A stretch of DNA of 64,000 nucleotides from Toxorhynchites rutilus septentrionalis (Eukaryota > Arthropoda > Insecta > Diptera > Culicidae). The stretch is taken from contig NC_073745.1 in the NCBI RefSeq assembly GCF_029784135.1, positions 108,975,716 to 109,039,715 of the forward strand, read 5' to 3'. Position numbers and translations under genes: made by a program. Under the pieces are notes generated by a model. That model saw nothing but the letters and a program-made list of their open reading frames with translations, had not been told where the DNA came from and did not search any database. Of the stretch, positions 57,661 to 64,000 are shown in pieces (the stretch's first letter is position 1; each line of letters begins with the position of its first letter).

Positions 57661-58969
57661 TATGGTAGCAGTTGTGTTAAAAATGACTTGATATATGAAA
57701 CGATTTATTTTATTTTCAAAACCAAGGTGTTTTCCCGCTCGAGAACGGGTCGTTTGGTTTAACCCTCTACCGGCCAATTTTTTTTTATTTATCTAAAAAA
57801 AACTACTTCAGTTTTATCTCGAATTTTCGACTTTCAACAAATAATACTCCTAGCAGAAAGCTGCCAGCATAAAAACAATATATATGTGTGATAGATGAAA
57901 ATATTCTAAAGACGTTCTAGTGGGTCTGTCTGAATAATTCGAAAAGAGAATCCGCGAAGCCCGTCTAAAGGCGGGCTAGGGCTGTAGAGGGTTAAGCTGT
58001 CTGTTTTGTTGTGTTCATTTTCACCCAAGGAAAGTTTATACGGCGAGAAAATGGAAAAGTGAAGAAATATTAGAAACAGTGATTGCTCTACATATAGTAT
58101 TAGGTGTTGAAAGACCAATTAAAATTCGCATTGGGTTGCATAAACACTCAGAAAGTAAAAATTATAAAAGAAAATTACCTTTTCCATTTCAAATATGTTT
58201 TCTCTATATTAAAGTAACATGTTTATACTGATGAGAAAAATTAATAATTGTGTTCGGTATTGGTAATTATCTTATATTACATTGGTGAGTTTTTTTTCTT
58301 TATTTCATCAATAACACAGAAGGCATCCCGTCTAGGATCACAGAGGGCGGTTTTCATTATATCTCGTTCCATTTCGGTAACTTTTATCTGAAACGCACCA
58401 TCCAACGACTATTTATTATCCTTCTGTCATTATCACTCGGTAAACACTGGTGGAGTGAACAAACAATACCCAACAACCAAACAAAACGGCCCTTTTCAGG
58501 AGGCCACCAAATGATTATCAAAGAGTTTAATGATTTAATCTATCAAACATATCAAGAATCAACAGATAGCCTAACGGAATCCTACGTCAATTATGCGGTC
58601 GTGTCTCGGACACAACCCTCCTGTGACTTTTTTCTCAAATTCCGAACACATCATTTTTAAATGTAAATTTACTAAACTTTAATGTTATAAATAATTGGAT
58701 AGTGAAAGGCCTGATATTCTTTGGGGTATAGGCTAAATTTTACCATCATATACATGTATCGATACAGCCTATAATTTATAATACTAAGGATTTGCAAAAA
58801 AGTGACGGTCAAAAGTGACGGTCACTGTCACAGTGACAAAACGTTCGTATCTAAAAAGGTATCGTTAATTTTTCAATTTTTGTAGTTGTTTTAACTATTT
58901 TGTTTGCCGTTTTCATGTTAAATGCTAGAGTTGTTAAGAATCTACTATAAATGGATGAAACAAGAAAAA
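57661..58969. other. Unassigned, with several small repeats
   Basis: Contains the histone-like stem-loop (58488-58505), a TCCTACGTCAA site (58580-58590) followed by GCGGTCGTGTCTCGGACACA, and AAAAGTGACGGTC repeated next to GTCACTGTCACAGTGAC at 58798-58843. The minus frame around 58300-58430 (TEMERDIMKTALCDPRRDAF) looks coding-like but is unrecognised. Confidence 0.45.
58488..58505 (+). other. Histone 3'-end-like stem-loop, imperfect
   Basis: GGCCCTTTTCAGGAGGCC resembles the metazoan histone mRNA stem-loop (six-base stem, TTTC loop) with two extra bases in the 3' arm. The flanks AACAAAAC before and ACCAAATGATTATCAAAGAG after also fit histone 3' ends, including a downstream purine-rich element. 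No histone coding sequence precedes it. Confidence 0.45.
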
Positions 58970-59375
58970 AAAATATTTCAAAGTTAACGTAAGATTTAAT
59001 TAGTTATTATAAGTATAATGGAGTGAAAATCGTGGTTTTTGAAAGTTCTAATTGAAAGTTCATCATGAATTGTTTAAAATGATTGCAACCGAATTAGAAA
59101 ATGTAGGAATTAGATGTCTAATAACAAATTATAGAGCGTTTAAGAGTTTCAATTTAATTCATATAAACAATTAAGTTTATTATGCATATTTTGGGATCAA
59201 ATTTATAACAACAACTTGAAAACCACTAACTTTTAAGTTTTCTAGTCTCAAAATGTTACATAAATCTACCAATTCAGAAGTTTCAGACAAAATAAAATTG
59301 AAATATAAAATATAAACGAAAGCAACAAAATCGTCTTACGTAGCTTATTTTTCAATGTACTGCCAATTTTGCCAA
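58970..59375 (+). repeat. Dispersed A+T-rich repeat, copy C
   Basis: Aligns by eye with 32150-32560 (ATGGAGTGAAAATCG, CATCATGAATTGTTT-like, AACTTTTAAGTTTT) and, at its end, with 1-45 of the window (AAAGCAACA..AT..TC.TACGTAGC). It stops before the GTTTACATAGTTTCGGGAC segment that belongs to the 50-kb repeat family. Confidence 0.6.
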
Positions 59376-59431
59376 ATTTTCGTGATTATTGATTGTACTT
59401 GTTTTTTTAATAGTTTACATAGTTTCGGGAC

Positions 59432-59464
59432 ATTCGTTAACCAGCTGCCGAGGCATCCAGACGT
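59432..59464 (+). promoter_or_regulatory. Internal LINE promoter: initiator plus DPE
   Basis: CATTC places A at 59432 as +1, matching the insect initiator. AGACGT lies at 59459-59464, exactly +28 to +33, where the downstream promoter element is found. This is the known layout for TATA-less jockey/I-type promoters that start at the element's first base. Confidence 0.7.
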
Positions 59465-59838
59465 AGAGTTGTTTGCGTCTGTTGTACTGTTACAACAATA
59501 CCGTTATTGACTTCGTGACTGGTGGAGTGCTTTTGTTTTCACCCAAGCGGGTTTGTGAATGTCGCGTGTGATCCGTGCTGTGGAGAAGCGGAATACCAGT
59601 GCCACAATCAGCGGAGAACAAAGGCTGCTACAGCGGACGCTGTGACCTTTTGCTGGTGTCGGAATATCGGCATTGTTTTTCTTGCATTGCCGTATTATCA
59701 CCGAGGTATACCGATTCATCGCATTATTGGCCGATACACCATCTCGTCTGTATCAACGTGGTCTGCCGTTCGATTTGGTGCAACGAGGTACATATAAAAT
59801 AAATATAGATTATAAAATTAGTTAGAACATTTAATATA

Positions 59839-61411
59839 ATGGAGAATGATGAGGGATCTCCAGAAATGGAGACTTTCGACTCTGAAACCAATTCAAAAAA
59901 AGTAAATGGGAAAAAACATAAACGAGTCCCTCCTACAGAATGTAGTTCGTCTGGGGACGAATCTGCTCATCCTACCAAGCCCCCCTCGAAAAAAATTGCC
60001 TCCTCCCTCCTCCCTGAACTCCACAAAAACTCCCACTTCTCCTCTCCCACCATCGATTTCACTTCCTTCTTCTGATATTTCCGAGCCAGTTCAAACCTCG
60101 TCCTCGTCTTCCTCTTCTGTTGTATCCTCTCCCCGTGTCAAGGTTTATCCAGAAGATGCACCTGGAGCTGGTCCCTGGGTTGTTTTCTTCCGGCCCAAAC
60201 CAAACGGAAAAGCGCTGAATGTAATTCAGATCACGAAAGATCTGACAAGAAACTACTCCTCCGTGATCGAAGTTTTAAAAGTTAGACCGAACAAACTGCG
60301 TGTTATCGTGAGTGACCGGAAACATGCAAACGGTATTGTGATCGACCAGAGGTTCACCCTAGAGTATCGTGTCTACGTGCCGTCCCATGACGTAGAAATC
60401 TCGAGGGTGGTAACTGAAACGGGTCTGACGTGTAAAATGATAAAAGAAGGATTTGGAAAATTTAAAAAACCCCCTTTGGTGAGTGTTAAAATCTTGGACT
60501 GCCGCCAACTAGGGAAAGTCTCCCAAGAAGGGGGAGAGACTAAATTCACGCCGTCCGACTCGTTTCGAGTAACTTTTGGTGGTTCCGCCCTCCCTGACTA
60601 CGTCATGGTGGATAAATTGAGGCTGCCTATACGACTCTCCGTGCCAAAGCCCATGACTTGCCAAAAATTCAAGTCAGTTGGCCACACTTCAGCTTATTGT
60701 GCCAACAAGGAGCGCTGTGCCACTTGCAGAGAGCAACATGTGGGCGAATCCTGCAGTGCGACTGAGTATAAGTGTCCATATTGCGGAGGAGCTCCACATG
60801 TACTCTCAGCTTGTGAAACTTACAAGAGTCGCTGGGAGAAACAGAAGCGCTCTTTAAAGGAACGCTCGAAACGCACATTTGCGGAAATATTAAAGGGCGC
60901 TTCTCCACTGGCCCAGCAACAACAACAACCAATCTCCACACACAATGTTTACTCTACGTTGCCAGTTGATGAAATGGAAGCGGACACAGCTAGCGGGCGC
61001 ACACCGCTTATTTTCAAAGGGAATCCCCGGCGCAAAAATGTGACCACTCCCAAAATTCAAGAACAAGTCCCCCCGGTGATACCCCCTGTTAGCTTGCCTA
61101 AAAAATCGAGTGCAGCGGACAAGCAAAATCAGGTTCCTCCTGGCTTCCATGGGAATAGTTCATCTTTGAACGACCCAGCACTCGAGGGGACATCAAAAAC
61201 CCCAACTGTCCCTGTTTTTCCGTCCAGTTCAATTTCCCAATCGGGATTTATAAAGTTGACTGACCTTGTGGATCAAATCTTCACGTGTTTTAATGTTTCC
61301 GACTCCATCAGAACCATTGTTATCTCAATGCTTTCAGTTTTAAAGAAAATTTTACAACAATTGATGCAAACATGGCCCCTCCTTGCAATGATTATCTCTC
61401 TTGATGTCTAA
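59839..61411 (+). pseudogene. LINE ORF1 (Gag-like), one frameshift
   Basis: Starts MENDEGSPEMETFDSETNSK in frame 1. The frame must change near the A7 run at 59989-59995 to enter frame 2, which stays open to TAA 61409-61411. Otherwise frame 1 ends at about 60075. An internal ATG at 59906 opens frame 2 directly but gives an unlikely N terminus. Frame 2 has a Ser/Pro-rich region, then PWVVFFRPKPNGKALNVIQI and VIVSDRKHANGIV (the conserved Gag core of I/Jockey elements), and three zinc knuckles. The first is CQKFKSVGHTSAYC, with Phe in place of the second Cys; CATCREQHVGESC and CPYCGGAPHVLSAC follow. A Gln/Pro-rich tail follows. Confidence 0.85.
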
Positions 61412-64000
61412 TTCAAATAGAGAGGTCGGAGATATCACTGTTTTACAGTGGAATTGTCGTAGTCTTATCCCTAAATTGGATACATTCAAATTTTTAATTC
61501 ATAACTCCAATTGTAGTGTTTTTGCTCTGTCCGAAACTTGGCTTTCTTCGCGAGATGATCTCTCTTTCCACGATTTTAATATTATACGCTTGGACCGTGA
61601 TGACAGATACGGAGGGGTGCTATTGGGGATCAATAAGTACCACTCATTTTTTCGAATTGACCTTCCACCTATTGGAGGGAACGAAGCTGTTGCATGTCAT
61701 GCAAACATCAGAGGCAAAGACCTCTGTATTGTCAGCTTGCATTGGCCTCCGAGAGCTGCGGTTAGCCGCAAACAACTTGATGACATGTGCTCACTCCTTC
61801 CTGAGCCACGATTGATCTTGGGAGACTTCAACTCTCACGGAACTGCCTGGGGGGAACAGTACGACGACAATCGTTCATTGTTGATATATGACCTTTGTAA
61901 CAGCTTCAATATGACCGTTTTGAATACTGGGGAAACAACACGTGTACCTAAACCTCCTGCTAACCCAAGTGCTCTTGACCTCTCACTTTGCTCGAATTCA
62001 CTATCGTTAGATTGCAAGTGGAATGTAATCCAGGACCCCAACGGTAGTGATCATTTGCCAATCAAAATTTCCATCACCATTGGGTCGAATTCTTCTGAAT
62101 CTATAAACATGGCATATGACCTCACAAGACACATTGACTGGAAAAAATATGCGGACGCGATTACTCTAGCCATCAATTCCAGAGATGGCTTACCTCCATT
62201 GGAGGAGTATAACTTCCTTTCTCGTTTGATCTATGACAGCGCAGTTCGCGCTCAAACGAAACCCATCCCAGGTTCCACTATTCGTCGAAGGCCTCCCAAT
62301 CCATGGTGGGATAGCCAATGTTTCAAGCTTTATCAGGATAAATCAAATGCATTTAAAGCTTTTCGGAAACGTGGAACCATTGAGAATTTTCAAACGTATT
62401 TGGACCTTGAAAATCAATTTAAAAACTTGATCAAAGGGAAAAAACGTGCTTATTGGCGAAATTTCGTGGGAGGTCTGTCACGAGAAACGTCAATGAAAAA
62501 ATTATGGAAAGTGGCTCGAAACATGAGAAATCGCTCTTCAACGAATGAAAGCGAGGAATATTCACATCGATGGATTTTGAATTTTGCACGGAAGGTTTGT
62601 CCCGATTCCGTTCCCGTACAAAAAATTGTTCGAGATATTTCACAAGATAGGTGCGATCTTGATTCCGAGTTTTCGATGGTAGAATTCTCTCTTGCTCTCC
62701 TTTCATGTAACAATTCTGCTCCGGGATCGGATAGAATTAAGTTCAACTTGCTGAAAAACCTCCCTGGTGTGGCGAAACATCGCTTGTTGAATTTATTCAA
62801 TCGGTTTCTGGAGAATAATATTGTTCCAGATGATTGGAGACAAGTACGAGTTATAGCTATTCAAAAACCCGGAAAACCCGCGTCCGACTTCAATTCAATT
62901 CGCCCAATAGCAATGCTGTCTTGTATACGGAAATTGTTGGAGAAAATGATCTTGTTTCGCCTTGATCGATGGGTTGAATGGCCTACTCTCAGATACACAA
63001 TATGGGTTCCGCAGGGGCAAGGGGACGAATGATTGTCTTGCGTTGCTTTCTTCAGAAATTCAAATGGCTTACGCCGAAAAAAAAAACAAATGGCTTCAGT
63101 ATTCTTGGACATAAAGGGGGCTTTCGATTCTGTTTCAATAGAGGTTTTGTCGGACAAATTACACTTTCGGGGTCTGCCGCCTCTATTGAATAATATGTTA
63201 TATAACTTGCTTTGTGAGAAACATTTGAATTTTTCTCACGGGGATTCGGTAGTAAGTCGGGTCTCTTACATGGGACTCCCCCAGGGCTCATGTTTAAGCC
63301 CCCTTTTGTACAACTTCTATGTAAGCGACATCGACAATTGCCTTACACAAAATTGCAGCCTAAGACAACTTGCAGATGATGGAGTGGTGTCTGTCGTAGG
63401 ATCAAACGAATCCGACCTGCAAGGACCCTTACAAGATACTTTGAACAATTTTTCAACCTGGGCCATTGGGCTAGGGACCGAATTCTCTTCGGAGAAAACA
63501 GAGATGGTGGTTTTTTCTAGGAAGCATAGACCAGCAAAACCAAAGCTTCAACTTTTGGGTAAACCGATCACTCATGCTATGTCATTCAAGTATCTTGGGG
63601 TCTGGTTCGACTCCAAATGTACTTGGGGGGCCCATATTAGGTATCTGAGTAAAAAATGCCAACAAAGAATAAACTTTCTCCGTACAATTACCGGCACCTG
63701 GTGGGGAGCCCATCCCGAAGATCTTATTATGTTGTATCGAACAACTATTCTCTCAGTGATGGAGTATGGCAGTTTCTGTTTTCAATCAGCTGCCAAAACA
63801 CACCTCATTAAACTCGAGCGAATTCAGTATCTTTGTCTCCGTATTGCGTTGGGATGTATGCCCTCAACGCATACCATGAGTCTCGAGGTTTTGGCAGGCG
63901 TACTCCCACTAAAAGATCGCTTCAATTTATTATCTCTTCGGTTCTTCATCCGGTGTAAGGTTATGAACCCATTGGTGATCGGAAATTTTGAGCAGCTGAT
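61404..64000 (+). pseudogene. LINE ORF2: endonuclease and reverse transcriptase, two frameshifts, cut by window edge
   Basis: The ATG at 61404 overlaps the ORF1 stop by 8 bases (ATGTCTAA). The endonuclease reads VLQWNCRSL, SETWLSS, YGGVLLGI, LGDFNSHGTAWG and GSDHLPI, an APE-type catalytic set. RT starts with APGSDRI, VRVIAIQKPGKPASDFNSIR and PIAML. Frame 3 is lost near 62977; frame 1 then gives SDTQYGFRRGKGTNDCLALL until the A10 run 63077-63086. After that frame 3 resumes with FLDIKGAFDSV, GLPQGSCLSPLLYNFY, the catalytic LADD (GCAGATGAT at 63372-63380) and FKYLGVWFD. The frame is open to 64000. Confidence 0.9.

Larger units (their letters stand above)
59432..64000 (+). mobile_element. I/Jockey-superfamily LINE, full 5' end, runs off the window
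   Basis: The 5' end is placed at 59432. The preceding TAGTTTACATAGTTTCGGGA continues elsewhere in the window (about 54028 and 50485) as CCAAGGGCGC, but here switches to new sequence. A 5' UTR of about 400 bp is followed by ORF1 (Gag-like, zinc knuckles) and ORF2 (endonuclease, RT). RNase H, if any, and the 3' tail lie beyond 64000. Clade assignment (I, Loner or Jockey) is uncertain. Frameshifts in ORF1 and ORF2 make this copy inactive. Confidence 0.88.

Noticed and set aside
1..64000. CRISPR array, bacterial operon or rRNA genes
   Set aside because: No regularly spaced repeats with unique spacers, no operon structure and no rRNA-like sequence; the DNA is clearly eukaryotic.

Overview
This is a stretch of eukaryotic, almost certainly insect, nuclear DNA. 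It is A+T-rich and crowded with transposons, and its host exons are separated by 86-88 bp introns on one side and tens of kilobases of repeats on the other. The mix of repeats (BEL/Pao with an env-like region, an I/Jockey-type LINE, mariner, Tc1, piggyBac-like elements, tRNA-derived SINEs, many foldback MITEs) suggests a mosquito, most likely a culicine with a large genome. That species call is inference; no species-specific marker was identified.

The main host feature is a single minus-strand gene that spans almost the whole window: a zinc metalloprotease of the M12B (reprolysin/ADAM-type) family. Seven exons can be read, in transcript order 56170-56035, 55947-55682, 7761-7619, 7214-7162, 2292-2166, 2077-1913 and (tentative) 1826-1742. 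Their splice phases fit one another without exception. They encode the end of the propeptide with a furin-type site, the start of the catalytic domain, the HExxHxxGxxHD zinc motif (split by an 88-bp intron) and the Met-turn. The first and last exons lie outside the window. One intron of about 47.9 kb (7762-55681) holds most of what follows.

Left part (1-8686): a copy of a dispersed repeat (1-300), a pipsqueak-type HTH transposase fragment, exons 7 to 3 of the protease, and a 1.2-kb piggyBac-like element in one intron. 8687-17617: an 8.9-kb BEL/Pao retrotransposon on the plus strand with about 99% identical LTRs, a 5-bp target duplication, a PHD-finger gag, protease, RT/RNase H/integrase, and an env-like fusion-protein region continuous with the end of pol. 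It is broken by one in-frame stop and one frameshift. 17618-31999: relics of Tc1, mariner and a CR1/Jockey-like LINE, a TA-flanked MITE, a SINE nested in a Tc1 relic, and copies of a TTGACGTAGGA-ended element. 32000-40000: A+T-rich repeats, a small foldback MITE, and an FB-like palindrome with 117-bp repeats split by a second SINE. 40000-55681: unclassified DNA plus two very large palindromic repeat clusters (43.4-47.8 kb and about 50.1-54.3 kb). 55682-59431: the two upstream protease exons, a minisatellite-like block, an internally deleted mariner that still has an open DNA-binding ORF, and a repeat copy. 59432-64000: a plus-strand I/Jockey-superfamily LINE with an intact 5' end and internal promoter, frameshifted ORF1 and ORF2, running off the window.

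The strongest leads are the nested palindrome at 43.4-47.8 kb (a plausible source of long hairpin RNA), the env-bearing BEL element, the repeat-inflated metalloprotease gene and the deletion-derivative mariner. All similarity calls are from reading translations by eye; no database search was run.
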